NCBI RefSeq assembly: GCF_000238315.3
Contig: NZ_CP011924.1
Span: 4,189,376 to 4,253,375, forward strand
Direction: 5' to 3'
DNA from: Pseudoalteromonas piscicida
GTDB lineage: Bacteria > Pseudomonadota > Gammaproteobacteria > Enterobacterales > Alteromonadaceae
Length of the DNA: 64,000 bases
A program made the position numbers and the translations under genes. Each line of letters begins with the position of its first letter. Position 1 is the stretch's first letter. A model generated the notes under the pieces. It made no database searches and was not told the origin of the DNA. It saw nothing but the letters and a program-made list of their open reading frames with translations. Shown here piece after piece: positions 36,405 through 45,285 of this stretch.

Positions 36405-38971
36405 GACGGTTCATTTCCTTCTTGTTCTTTCGCTTGCTTCTTCGCTTTTGCTCTCGCAATTGCGGCTTTAACGGCGGCTTTTTTACGTGCTTCAGGGCTG
36501 GCTTGTTGCTGCTCAGATGTGCCCTCAGCACCTTGCTCTGTACCGCTGGAGTCTGTTTCTGATCCCGCCGTTGGCTCATTTGCTTCTTTGCCTTGCTCAC
36601 TCACGCTTTCGCCAGCTTCTTGTGCCTCTTTAGCGGCTTTCTTGGCCTTAGCTCTGGCAATTGCGGCGGCAACGGCGGCTTTACGTGGATCTTCCTCGGC
36701 GCTTTGTGTTGGAGCTGCTTCTGCTTGTTCGCTCACGCTTGCGCCAGCTTCTTCAGCCTCTTTAGCTGCTTTCTTGGCCTTAGCTCTGGCAATTGCGGCA
36801 GCAACGGCGGCTTTACGTGGATCTTCGTCAGCATTATCGGTTTGAGCGCTTTGGACAGCCTCTGCTTGCTCGCCTGTGCTCTCGCCAGCTTCTACCGTCT
36901 CTTTAGCAGCTTTCTTGGCCTTAGCCCTGGCAATTGCGGCAGCAACGGCGGCTTTACGTGGATCTTCCTCGGCGCTTTCTGTTGGGGCGGCTTCTGCTTG
37001 TTCGCTCACGCTTGCGCCAGCTTCTTCCGCCTCTTTAGCAGCTTTCTTGGCCTTAGCTCTGGCAATTGCGGCAGCAACGGCAGCCTTTTTATCGCTTGGC
37101 GCTGCATTGGCTTCAAGCTCAGCAGTGTCTTCTGCGGCTGCTTTTTTGGCTTTAGCCCGGGCGATTGCAGCAGCTACGGCTGCCTTTTTATCATCTGTTG
37201 CTGCTGGCTCAGACTCAGATGATGCTTGGGCTGCGGCCTTTTTCGCCTTTGCACGGGCAATGGCGGCGGCTACTGCGTCTTTTTTATCTGTGCTTTCAGG
37301 CTGGTCAGTTTTTTCTTCTTTATATTTACGCGCCTGCGCTTTGCGTTTTTCACGCTCTTCTGCAATGGCGCTGTTATCCGGCTCTAATTCGCCGTTCTCA
37401 CCTCGTTTGGCTTTGGCGCGTGCAATCGCAGCTTGGACCGCGGATTTATCTGACTGCTTATCCTTAACGCGTGAGAGTGCTTCTTGCACTTTTTCTTTAT
37501 CTGCGGCTTTTGGTGCAGCGCCCGCCGAACGGCGTTTATGTTTATTTTGACGCTCTTCTTGTTCGCGCTCTAAGCGCTCTTTTCTCGCTTCAAAACGCTC
37601 TTTAGCACGCTCTGCTTTGACTTGTTCAAGCTTTTGTTCGCGAATGTCGGCTTTGGCAACTCGATAGTATTGCACCAAGGGGATTTCGCTTGGGCAAACA
37701 TAAGAGCACGCACCACATTCGATACAGTCAAAGAGGTTGTATTCCTCTAATTTTTGGTACTCTTTGCCTTTAGCAAACCATTGTAACTGCTGCGGTAATA
37801 AGCTTTGAGGGCAGGCATCTGCACAGGCACTACAGCGAATACATGCCTTTTCATCACCCGGGATCGCAAGTTCTTGGTTGTCTGGCGCGAGTATACAGTT
37901 GGTGGTTTTGACCACAGGGATCCTAACCGATGGCAAGGTAAAGCCCATCATTGGACCGCCCATGACTACGCGCTGCGCCTCTACTGGCGAAAAGCCTTGT
38001 GAGTCTAGCAGGTGCTTTATTTCAGTGCCGAGTAAAGCCCACACGTTGCTTGGCTGAGTAATGGTATTACCGGTCACGGTAACTACACGCTCAATAAGTG
38101 GTTTACCCTCAAAAATGGCTTGCCAAATTGCGAACAGTGTTCCAACGTTCTGCACTAGAACGCCGATATCCGCCGGGATCCCAGTGCTTGGCACTTCTTT
38201 AGAGGTTAGTAGTTTGACCAGTTGCTTTTCACCACCAGAGGGGTATTTAGTTGGCACACTACGGACTAGGATATCTGGATTATGCTGAGCTGCTGCGGTG
38301 ATCGCCGCAATGGCTTCAGGTTTATTATCTTCAATGCCAAATAACACTTTTTGTGGCTTCAATATACCTTGTAGCACTTCGACGCCTGCGATGATTTCTT
38401 TGGCGTGCTCACGCATCAAACGATCATCGGCTGTAATATATGGTTCGCATTCAATGCCATTGACGACTAAAAACTCAATGGGCTTTGGGCTGTCTGCTTT
38501 GACATAGGTTGGGAATCCCGCACCGCCCATACCGGCAATACCAGCTTGGTGGATAATATCGATAAGCTGTTTGTTATCAAGCGTGCTAATGTCGCTAATT
38601 GGGTTCATTGGTGTCCACTTATCTTCACTGTCTGGGCGCAAAATAATACTGAGCTCAGGTAGCGCGGATGGATGCGCCGATGGCATCGGTTTTATCGCTT
38701 CAATGATGCCAGATGTGGGAGCGTGGATGGGCAGCGACCAGTTCGTGCCGGGAGCCGTCAATGCTTGCCCTTTAAGGACGTGATCGCCAGAGTTAACTAA
38801 CAGGCTACCATTGGCACCAATGTGCTGCTTTAGGGGCAGGATTAGTTTATCAGGCAAAGGTAAACGAGCAATCGGTTGCTGGTTGGATAATGTCTTTTGC
38901 TCTGGTGGATGGATGCCACCTGGGAACTGCCACAGTTTTCCGCTTTCTATTTGTTCAAGTAATGTGTCCAC
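36401..38971 (-). CDS. rsxC: Rnf/Rsx electron transport complex subunit C with long Ala/Lys repeat tail
   Basis: 856 aa. The conserved core (about residues 1-470) holds the NADH/FMN-binding domain (GMGGAGFPTYVK; GIECEPYITADDRLM) and two [4Fe-4S] motifs, CIRCSACADACP (about 377) and CIECGACSYVCP (about 415). The remaining 380 residues are a low-complexity tail with about eight copies of the helix AAVAAAIARAKAKKAA separated by acidic Glu/Ser/Ala linkers. Such tails occur in gammaproteobacterial RsxC with variable copy number. The DNA repeats make this region prone to slippage and misassembly. Confidence 0.95.
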   Translation of the reverse strand: MDTLLEQIESGKLWQFPGGIHPPEQKTLSNQQPIARLPLPDKLILPLKQHIGANGSLLVNSGDHVLKGQALTAPGTNWSLPIHAPTSGIIEAIKPMPSAHPSALPELSIILRPDSEDKWTPMNPISDISTLDNKQLIDIIHQAGIAGMGGAGFPTYVKADSPKPIEFLVVNGIECEPYITADDRLMREHAKEIIAGVEVLQGILKPQKVLFGIEDNKPEAIAAITAAAQHNPDILVRSVPTKYPSGGEKQLVKLLTSKEVPSTGIPADIGVLVQNVGTLFAIWQAIFEGKPLIERVVTVTGNTITQPSNVWALLGTEIKHLLDSQGFSPVEAQRVVMGGPMMGFTLPSVRIPVVKTTNCILAPDNQELAIPGDEKACIRCSACADACPQSLLPQQLQWFAKGKEYQKLEEYNLFDCIECGACSYVCPSEIPLVQYYRVAKADIREQKLEQVKAERAKERFEARKERLEREQEERQNKHKRRSAGAAPKAADKEKVQEALSRVKDKQSDKSAVQAAIARAKAKRGENGELEPDNSAIAEEREKRKAQARKYKEEKTDQPESTDKKDAVAAAIARAKAKKAAAQASSESEPAATDDKKAAVAAAIARAKAKKAAAEDTAELEANAAPSDKKAAVAAAIARAKAKKAAKEAEEAGASVSEQAEAAPTESAEEDPRKAAVAAAIARAKAKKAAKETVEAGESTGEQAEAVQSAQTDNADEDPRKAAVAAAIARAKAKKAAKEAEEAGASVSEQAEAAPTQSAEEDPRKAAVAAAIARAKAKKAAKEAQEAGESVSEQGKEANEPTAGSETDSSGTEQGAEGTSEQQQASPEARKKAAVKAAIARAKAKKQAKEQEGNEPS

Positions 38972-38980
38972 TTAAACCTC

Positions 38981-39535
38981 TTAATCAATCTGTGTCACAG
39001 GAATGGCGTCTAGCTGCCACTTCCACGTTTGCTTGGTCTGTGCAACCGGGATCATATCAATACAATCGACCGGGCAGGGCTCGACACACAGATCGCAGCC
39101 TGTGCACTCGTCGATGAGCACGGTGTGCATTTGTCTGGTTGCACCAACGATAGCATCCACGGGGCAAGCTTGAATGCATTTGGTACAGCCAATACATTCG
39201 TCTTCACGAATGTAAGCCACCTTCTTGACCGGCTCTGCGTCTTCTCCGCCAGCCAGTGGCTTTGCTTCTACGCCCATTAAGTCCGCCAGTTTTTTCACTG
39301 TTGCTTCACCGCCTGGAGGGCATTTATTTACGTCATCGCCATTTGCAATCGCTTCAGCGTACGGTCGACAGCCGGGATAGCCACACTGGCCGCATTGAGT
39401 TTGTGGCAGAATGGCGTCTATCTGTTCAACAATTGGGTTGCTTTCAACTCGGTATTTCACTGCTGCATAGCCAAGCACAATACCAAAAATAAGCGCCAGC
39501 GCACCCAGCGCAAGTAATGCGTAAAGTAATGTCAT
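38981..39535 (-). CDS. rsxB: Rnf/Rsx electron transport complex subunit B
   Basis: 184 aa. An N-terminal membrane helix (4-24) is followed by a CQCGYPGC-type four-cysteine motif (about 48-75), and two ferredoxin motifs, [14 protein letters not shown] and [14 protein letters not shown]. It shuttles electrons between the cytoplasmic and membrane parts of the complex. It lies 2 bp after rsxA and 9 bp before rsxC. Confidence 0.96.
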   Translation of the reverse strand: MTLLYALLALGALALIFGIVLGYAAVKYRVESNPIVEQIDAILPQTQCGQCGYPGCRPYAEAIANGDDVNKCPPGGEATVKKLADLMGVEAKPLAGGEDAEPVKKVAYIREDECIGCTKCIQACPVDAIVGATRQMHTVLIDECTGCDLCVEPCPVDCIDMIPVAQTKQTWKWQLDAIPVTQID

Positions 39536-39537
39536 AT

Positions 39538-40119
39538 CTAAAACTTAACCAATCCAGAAAAGCCCATAAACGCAAGCGACATAAGTCCTGCGGTGATCAT
39601 TGCTATCGATGCACCTTTAAACGGTGTCGGCACGTCAGCGACAGCTAAACGCTCACGCAAAGCGGCAAATAGCACCAAAACCATAGAAAAGCCAACCGCA
39701 GCGCCAAAGCCATAGACAGCAGACTCTAAAAAGGTGTGGTCTTTTTTGATATTAAGTAGTGCGACGCCTAGTACAGCGCAGTTGGTGGTGATCAAAGGTA
39801 AGAAAATCCCCAGTAACCGATACAAGGTTGGACTGGTTTTACGCACCACCATTTCCGTAAATTGTACAACTACCGCGATAACCAAAATAAAGCTCATTGT
39901 TCTTAAAAAAGTGAGGTCGAGCGGCAATAAAATATACTGATTGACCAAATAGCTGGTAACTGAGGCTAGCGTGAGAACAAAGGTGGTCGCTAACGACATT
40001 CCCACTGCGGTATCCAATTTTCCAGATACCCCCATAAATGGACATAAGCCCAAAAATTGGACTAAAACGAAGTTATTCACCAGCACTGTGCCAATGAGCA
40101 ACAAAATGTATTCGGTCAT
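39538..40119 (-). CDS. rsxA: Rnf/Rsx electron transport complex subunit A
   Basis: 193 aa with six membrane helices; [20 protein letters not shown] and [14 protein letters not shown] are signature segments, each with a cysteine that would bind the membrane iron-sulfur cluster with RsxE. It is the first gene of the leftward rsx operon. Confidence 0.96.
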   Translation of the reverse strand: MTEYILLLIGTVLVNNFVLVQFLGLCPFMGVSGKLDTAVGMSLATTFVLTLASVTSYLVNQYILLPLDLTFLRTMSFILVIAVVVQFTEMVVRKTSPTLYRLLGIFLPLITTNCAVLGVALLNIKKDHTFLESAVYGFGAAVGFSMVLVLFAALRERLAVADVPTPFKGASIAMITAGLMSLAFMGFSGLVKF

Positions 40120-40438
40120 TCCTGCCTCTATAACTTATTCACTTTATGCGGGTTTTTCCCGTCAAATCGAGGTGATAGTTAACTGTATTAAAGAACTTAC
40201 TAGGTGCAAGTTTTGAATGGATTTAATTTTGCTAAAAATACTTTTTAGTAGAATTAAACCGATAGCACCGTTCCGCTTTGAATTTTTTTAAGTGAAAACA
40301 TGTGCCTGCTATCATTTTAGCTAGCGTCTCAAATAGTGTGAGGCTGTAGCTTGTCATATAATGCTGACAGTTTTCATTCAGTTATTAGCAAGTAATCCTA
40401 ATTCAGAGTTTGCTTATCAGGCTAAATAAATGAGCTTT

Positions 40439-40477
40439 TAGCAATAAAATCATGGTGATAGAATGATTTTATTGCTA
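40439..40477. other. Perfect 15-bp inverted repeat
   Basis: TAGCAATAAAATCAT (40439-40453) and its exact reverse complement (40463-40477) flank a 9-nt loop. It is A/T-rich and not next to a stop codon. It could be an sRNA terminator, a protein-binding palindrome or a mobile-element relic. Confidence 0.6.
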
Positions 40478-40682
40478 GATCTTGGATTACCGCTAGTGCC
40501 GAAATAATCTTCAAGCTTATCTTTGTGAACTTCTTAATACACATGGATAAATTTGAATGATAATTCCTGCCAATAGTAACACAGATTGTAACTAGTGTGG
40601 CAAATGATAGTGTGCGAAAGTCAGCGCGACGGCAGGGGATCAAGGGAAGGGCACACAAGTTGCCCTTGGAACTTTCGTTGAA

Positions 40683-40708
40683 CTTGGATAAGAGGTAAGT
40701 TATCCAAG
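40683..40708 (-). terminator. Hairpin after csrD
   Basis: CTTGGATAA pairs perfectly with TTATCCAAG around an 8-nt loop, 10 bp beyond the csrD stop. A strong T-run is lacking on the minus strand, so termination efficiency is uncertain. Confidence 0.5.
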
Positions 40709-40718
40709 CTCCGGCTTC

Positions 40719-42662
40719 CTAAATTTCCTTCGGCTTTTCGATGTAATAGCCTTGTACACCGTCCAAACAAAGCGTTTCGACGATGTGTTTCTCTTCTTGG
40801 CTCTCGATACCTTCGGCAAATACGTTGACACCGATACGGTGTGCAAGGTCAACCATTAATCGCATAAAGTATTGATTATTCTTGTCTTCTTCAAGACCCC
40901 GAGTATAGCTTGCATCCATTTTGATATAGTCAGGTTTTAAGTCTCTGAAGAACTTAAACGACGTTAAACCCACACCAAAACGCTCAACGGTGATACGAGC
41001 GCCGGCACGGTGCACCATATCAATAAAGCGCTTACTGGCTTTAATATTTTGCTGTAAGCCAAACTCGCTAACTTCAAATACCAATTTAGAGGCTAGATTG
41101 GTTTCTTTTAACAAACGACGCTCTAACCAGATCACAAATTGATCGTTATGAGCGCTCGATGCGGTAACATTGATCCCAAAATACTTTTCATTAAAGTTAC
41201 GCGTTTTGATAAGTTCTAGCGAGGTGTCGATGATCAGCTGATCAATCTCGATGGCCATTTCTAGCTTTTCTGCCATGGCAAGGAAAGAGGCCGTTGGCAG
41301 CATCTGTCCTTCTTCAGTTTTGAAGCGGGATTGGATCTCTGCGTAGGCTTTAGAATTTTTACCAATTGGCATGATATTTTGCATCATCAAGCTAACACGC
41401 TTGCTGTTGATCACATCGCGGATCACGCGACGCCAGTTTTGGTTGCCAAATCCAGCACTGACATTATTCACTAAGTCAGACTCACGTTGAATATGCCAAG
41501 CATTGGCTTGCTTGCTTTGCGCCATACTCATCGCATTATCGACAACCGACAGTAGTTCTCCAAGTGGTTTACCGTTCTCGTAAGGCACGATCCCAGTGTT
41601 TGCAACCGATGATAGTTCTTGGTTTTGCTGGAACTGAGTAAAGCGCGCTTGCAGTGTTTCACCAAACTCTTCCGCTTCTTTACTTGGCACATTGGGTAAG
41701 ATCACTGCAAAATCTGAGCTATTTAAACGGAACACTTGGCTGCCGGCATAAGTACCTGTAACGTGCTTGATGATATCCGATACTGACTTAATGTATTCAT
41801 CGCCTTTTTGATAGCCACGGGTTTGGTTAATGACCTGTAATTCAGAGCAACGGATCATCGCCAGTGAGCCAAATGCCTTTTTGGCAGACGACTCGATATA
41901 TTGCTCGTAGTACTCAACAAACATATTACGGTTGCCAAGATCCGTAACCACATCTTTATACGCTTCTTGCTTGATAGAGTGGGCGGCATTTTTGATGTCT
42001 TCTTGCTTTGACTTTAAAAAGCTAGCTAAGCGTTTAAAAGAGGGGATTAAATCTTGGCCGAGTTCTGCAACTTTGCCATCGTTAAAGTCAAATTCAATAT
42101 TGTCGGTAACTTGATTTTGCGTGATATATGAATCTACAGCATTGGCAACTGTCATACTAACGTTGCGATTCAGCTTTTTATAGACGCCTTGCATAAAGAA
42201 AACAGGAATAAAGGCAACTAACGCTGAAATAATGATAAGTAGCAGTAGGGCTTGTTGTAGTAATTGCGCCTGACTTTGTGCATTGATCAAGAATTCGATT
42301 TTGATGTCTTTGCTATCGTTAACAGCAAATTGGGGGCGAATAGCATTGATATTTGATTCTATGAGTTCGGCGATAAAGGGGAGGTTGCTCGGTGTATTGA
42401 CTTGCAAAACGGTTTGACCGTCAAAGTCTCGAACAATAAAAGTTGAGAAAACATCTCCGCTATTTAAGGCTTGGCGGATATGTTCAGGAGTAACTTCAGT
42501 GAGTTTCTTATCCTTTATATACTCTGTCACCATGGTATGGGCACTTTGCTGTGCTTTGTTGATTGCAGAGTCAAAACTTGTTGCGAAAAAAAAGCTACCA
42601 ATCAAGGAGAATAATAGCCAAGAGGTGACTTGGAGTACGATAAGTTTTTTAAAACCAGCCAT
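40719..42662 (-). CDS. csrD: CsrD/MshH-like degenerate GGDEF-EAL protein
   Basis: 647 aa. Two membrane helices (about 7-28 and 133-155) bracket a periplasmic domain; then a coiled region, a GGDEF-like domain (about 230-380) and an EAL-like domain (about 395-640). The GGDEF site reads NSSDF and the EAL site lacks the ExL triad (AEIQSRF), so both look catalytically dead. This is the layout of CsrD, which directs RNase E to the CsrB/C regulatory RNAs in E. coli and is called MshH in vibrios. It stands alone downstream of the tRNA-Asn array on the same strand. Confidence 0.85.
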   Translation of the reverse strand: MAGFKKLIVLQVTSWLLFSLIGSFFFATSFDSAINKAQQSAHTMVTEYIKDKKLTEVTPEHIRQALNSGDVFSTFIVRDFDGQTVLQVNTPSNLPFIAELIESNINAIRPQFAVNDSKDIKIEFLINAQSQAQLLQQALLLLIIISALVAFIPVFFMQGVYKKLNRNVSMTVANAVDSYITQNQVTDNIEFDFNDGKVAELGQDLIPSFKRLASFLKSKQEDIKNAAHSIKQEAYKDVVTDLGNRNMFVEYYEQYIESSAKKAFGSLAMIRCSELQVINQTRGYQKGDEYIKSVSDIIKHVTGTYAGSQVFRLNSSDFAVILPNVPSKEAEEFGETLQARFTQFQQNQELSSVANTGIVPYENGKPLGELLSVVDNAMSMAQSKQANAWHIQRESDLVNNVSAGFGNQNWRRVIRDVINSKRVSLMMQNIMPIGKNSKAYAEIQSRFKTEEGQMLPTASFLAMAEKLEMAIEIDQLIIDTSLELIKTRNFNEKYFGINVTASSAHNDQFVIWLERRLLKETNLASKLVFEVSEFGLQQNIKASKRFIDMVHRAGARITVERFGVGLTSFKFFRDLKPDYIKMDASYTRGLEEDKNNQYFMRLMVDLAHRIGVNVFAEGIESQEEKHIVETLCLDGVQGYYIEKPKEI

Positions 42663-42848
42663 AGTACGCTTCTTAAAGAGGGTTATTCCATAGTATCGGG
42701 TGCATTGCCAATTTCTTTATCAAATTCATCGGTTTGATTTTGTCTGGTCGATAAATTACTGAGAAGGTTGTTATTTGAGCAAATGCAGTGAGAATATTGC
42801 TTGTAGAGTAGTGTAAATGCTGGAAAAAGTCTAATGCTTTCGTGGAAT

Positions 42849-42925
42849 TGGCTCCCCCTCCCCGACTCGAACGGGGGACCTGCGGATTAACAGTCCGTCG
42901 CTCTAACCAACTGAGCTAAGGGGGA
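42849..42925 (-). tRNA. tRNA-Asn(GTT) 12 of array
   Basis: 77 nt with encoded CCA; the anticodon loop reads CTGTTAA, acceptor TCCCCCT/AGGGGGA. Last of twelve identical genes in transcription order. Confidence 0.97.
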
Positions 42926-42944
42926 ATAGTCAAGTGTGAGAATT

Positions 42945-43021
42945 TGGCTCCCCCTCCCCGACTCGAACGGGGGACCTGCGGATTAACAGTCCGTCGCTCT
43001 AACCAACTGAGCTAAGGGGGA
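42945..43021 (-). tRNA. tRNA-Asn(GTT)
   Basis: Identical to its neighbours; 96-bp period with the 19-bp spacer ATAGTCAAGTGTGAGAATT. Confidence 0.97.
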
Positions 43022-43040
43022 ATAGTCAAGTGTGAGAATT

Positions 43041-43117
43041 TGGCTCCCCCTCCCCGACTCGAACGGGGGACCTGCGGATTAACAGTCCGTCGCTCTAACC
43101 AACTGAGCTAAGGGGGA
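43041..43117 (-). tRNA. tRNA-Asn(GTT)
   Basis: Identical member of the array, 96-bp period. Confidence 0.97.
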
Positions 43118-43136
43118 ATAGTCAAGTGTGAGAATT

Positions 43137-43213
43137 TGGCTCCCCCTCCCCGACTCGAACGGGGGACCTGCGGATTAACAGTCCGTCGCTCTAACCAACT
43201 GAGCTAAGGGGGA
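43137..43213 (-). tRNA. tRNA-Asn(GTT)
   Basis: Identical member of the array, 96-bp period. Confidence 0.97.
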
Positions 43214-43232
43214 ATAGTCAAGTGTGAGAATT

Positions 43233-43309
43233 TGGCTCCCCCTCCCCGACTCGAACGGGGGACCTGCGGATTAACAGTCCGTCGCTCTAACCAACTGAGC
43301 TAAGGGGGA
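43233..43309 (-). tRNA. tRNA-Asn(GTT)
   Basis: Identical tRNA; the spacer on its right side (43310-43356) differs from the standard 19-bp spacer. Confidence 0.97.
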
Positions 43310-43356
43310 ACAATTTGGAACTTTGGGAATGCTCTTTTGAGCAATATCTTATTGAT

Positions 43357-43433
43357 TGGCTCCCCCTCCCCGACTCGAACGGGGGACCTGCGGATTAACA
43401 GTCCGTCGCTCTAACCAACTGAGCTAAGGGGGA
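43357..43433 (-). tRNA. tRNA-Asn(GTT)
   Basis: Identical tRNA flanked by two unique spacers (47 and 34 bp), which break the otherwise regular array. Confidence 0.97.
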
Positions 43434-43467
43434 ACTACAATAAGATGCTGACTTTCCGATAAAGGAG

Positions 43468-43544
43468 TGGCTCCCCCTCCCCGACTCGAACGGGGGACCT
43501 GCGGATTAACAGTCCGTCGCTCTAACCAACTGAGCTAAGGGGGA
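43468..43544 (-). tRNA. tRNA-Asn(GTT)
   Basis: Identical member; the regular 96-bp period resumes to its right. Confidence 0.97.
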
Positions 43545-43563
43545 ATAGTCAAGTGTGAGAATT

Positions 43564-43640
43564 TGGCTCCCCCTCCCCGACTCGAACGGGGGACCTGCGG
43601 ATTAACAGTCCGTCGCTCTAACCAACTGAGCTAAGGGGGA
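43564..43640 (-). tRNA. tRNA-Asn(GTT)
   Basis: Identical member of the array, 96-bp period. Confidence 0.97.
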
Positions 43641-43659
43641 ATAGTCAAGTGTGAGAATT

Positions 43660-43736
43660 TGGCTCCCCCTCCCCGACTCGAACGGGGGACCTGCGGATTA
43701 ACAGTCCGTCGCTCTAACCAACTGAGCTAAGGGGGA
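43660..43736 (-). tRNA. tRNA-Asn(GTT)
   Basis: Identical member of the array, 96-bp period. Confidence 0.97.
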
Positions 43737-43755
43737 ATAGTCAAGTGTGAGAATT

Positions 43756-43832
43756 TGGCTCCCCCTCCCCGACTCGAACGGGGGACCTGCGGATTAACAG
43801 TCCGTCGCTCTAACCAACTGAGCTAAGGGGGA
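43756..43832 (-). tRNA. tRNA-Asn(GTT)
   Basis: Identical member of the array, 96-bp period. Confidence 0.97.
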
Positions 43833-43851
43833 ATAGTCAAGTGTGAGAATT

Positions 43852-43928
43852 TGGCTCCCCCTCCCCGACTCGAACGGGGGACCTGCGGATTAACAGTCCG
43901 TCGCTCTAACCAACTGAGCTAAGGGGGA
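43852..43928 (-). tRNA. tRNA-Asn(GTT)
   Basis: Identical member of the array, 96-bp period. Confidence 0.97.
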
Positions 43929-43947
43929 ATAGTCAAGTGTGAGAATT

Positions 43948-44024
43948 TGGCTCCCCCTCCCCGACTCGAACGGGGGACCTGCGGATTAACAGTCCGTCGC
44001 TCTAACCAACTGAGCTAAGGGGGA
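43948..44024 (-). tRNA. tRNA-Asn(GTT) 1 of array
   Basis: First gene in transcription order, directly downstream of the array promoter. Confidence 0.97.
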
Positions 44025-44047
44025 AGCGTATCTCTCAACGGGGCGAA

Positions 44048-44076
44048 ATATTAATGACGACATTGCAAGGTGTCAA
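44048..44076 (-). promoter_or_regulatory. Promoter of the tRNA-Asn array
   Basis: On the minus strand: TTGACA (44076-44071), a 17-bp spacer, TAATAT (44053-44048), then a GC-rich discriminator (CGCCCC), which is typical of growth-rate- and ppGpp-controlled stable-RNA promoters. Confidence 0.85.
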
Positions 44077-44429
44077 CCACTAAAATCACAGAAACGTAAA
44101 AAACTCTACTAAGCGATGAATTAATGCGCTATTTGTTGGCTTTTTAGCTAGTTTTGAATTCTTGATATAGGGCCTGTTGACCTTTGCTGTTTGATTTTGG
44201 TTCCCCTGAGTGGGTTTTGATCGCGGCGCTCGACTTGCCGCCTAGTAATCTAAGCAAAAGTTGAGCAATACGTAATTTATCCATCGTTCATATAATGACT
44301 CTTAGTGAGTTTTGATTTCAATATGCCTACATGATGAAGATCTGCAAAATATGAAAGATAGGGCTGTTGTATAAAATACCTAAATCATCGTGTAGGGATG
44401 TCGAATAAAATTAACATATACAGTATTTA

Positions 44430-44445
44430 CTGTTTATCTATACAG
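44430..44445. promoter_or_regulatory. LexA (SOS)-like box
   Basis: CTGT-TTATCTAT-ACAG matches the LexA core CTGT-N8-ACAG, extended by TA on the left and T on the right. An overlapping palindrome ACAGTA-TT-TACTGT lies just upstream at 44420-44433. The next gene is 840 bp away, with uvrB a further 1.4 kb downstream. Confidence 0.55.
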
Positions 44446-44858
44446 TGCTATATTCTGCTTAATGTATTTTTTGAACGTTTTGTTTGAATTATATCCCTAA
44501 CTGCTCATTTTATGATGTTTTCTTGAGATCTTTAAATCATTGCAATTATCACGTGAATGAGATCAATGAGCATAAATAGTGTGGTATTGATAATCTCTAT
44601 TTAAACGCGGCGTGACAAACAGTAAGTAGTTACTATCATTAAAGCGATAATCAATGATTTAATAAAAAGTTGAATTAAAACAGTTGGGTATGTGTTCCTT
44701 GTTATTTTTAGTCGTTAGATGCTTTTTACTTCCAGAAGCAAGGTTAGTCTAGAGATCTAAATTGATCCAGTTGTTGTTTTAAGAATGATCATACTAAACA
44801 CGCCATTGATCAAAATTACTCCAAGCTGAAAACCTTTATTCTATTGGCTTGGAGCGAC

Positions 44859-44881
44859 TTATCCACGGAATCTGTGGATAA
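44859..44881. promoter_or_regulatory. Inverted pair of DnaA-box-like 9-mers
   Basis: TTATCCACG and, 5 bp later, TGTGGATAA (reverse complement TTATCCACA, a perfect DnaA box). The pair forms a palindrome that could bind DnaA or act as a hairpin. Confidence 0.45.
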
Positions 44882-45285
44882 CATTGTTTATTATTATTTG
44901 AGAAGTATTGCAAGACTATGAAATTAGGGCGCTGCAGCCGTTTCAAGTAAAATTCGATAAATATTTAATTTCAATAATATCAATGGCTTATATTTGATTG
45001 GTTATTTTTGTTTATTTGTTGTTCAGTGTGAAGCTTTTATGAACTTTTTACCATTTTGGCTGTGCAAAAAACATGCTACTTTGCAAGCTGGATTGTAACT
45101 TTTTTGTCAAAACTTACTGAATCGTTATTTTCAACACTAAACCTCAATCCTGCAGCGTAATACAAGCTTTTTATAGGTAACTGTTGCTAATTTAGACTTT
45201 ATAACGACTCTTAACGTTTACCCCATAGCGTCAACATCTTGAATAGCATACAATGAGCCGCTTAAAGTATCAGAAATAGGTTGTT

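Larger units (their letters stand above)
40120..40718. other. Intergenic region between rsxA and csrD
   Basis: Six hundred bases without a credible gene. It should contain the rsxA promoter at the left side. It holds two clear hairpins, listed separately at 40439-40477 and 40683-40708. Confidence 0.5.
44077..45285. other. Gene-free 1.2-kb region
   Basis: A/T-rich and without a credible ORF in six frames. It contains a LexA-like box (44430-44445) and an inverted pair of DnaA-like boxes (44859-44881), and must hold the promoter for the MATE-uvrB pair near its right end. No RNA gene is recognised. Confidence 0.5.

Noticed and set aside
36519..37550. Long antisense ORFs (up to 224 aa) over rsxC
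   Set aside because: They arise because the Ala/Lys repeat codons leave the opposite strand free of stops; composition is Ala/Leu/Ser-rich without any domain.
42849..44024. Possible CRISPR array from the regular 96-bp repeats
   Set aside because: The repeated unit folds as tRNA-Asn with a GTT anticodon and CCA end, and the spacers are identical rather than unique.
44446..44620. Short peptide ORFs behind the LexA-like box, such as a 12-codon MYFLNVLFELYP
   Set aside because: Too short, with no ribosome-binding site visible; kept only as a possibility within the LexA-box finding.
44859..44881. oriC at the paired DnaA boxes
   Set aside because: Only two boxes are present and none of the usual origin neighbours (dnaA, dnaN, gidA/mnmG) is in the window.
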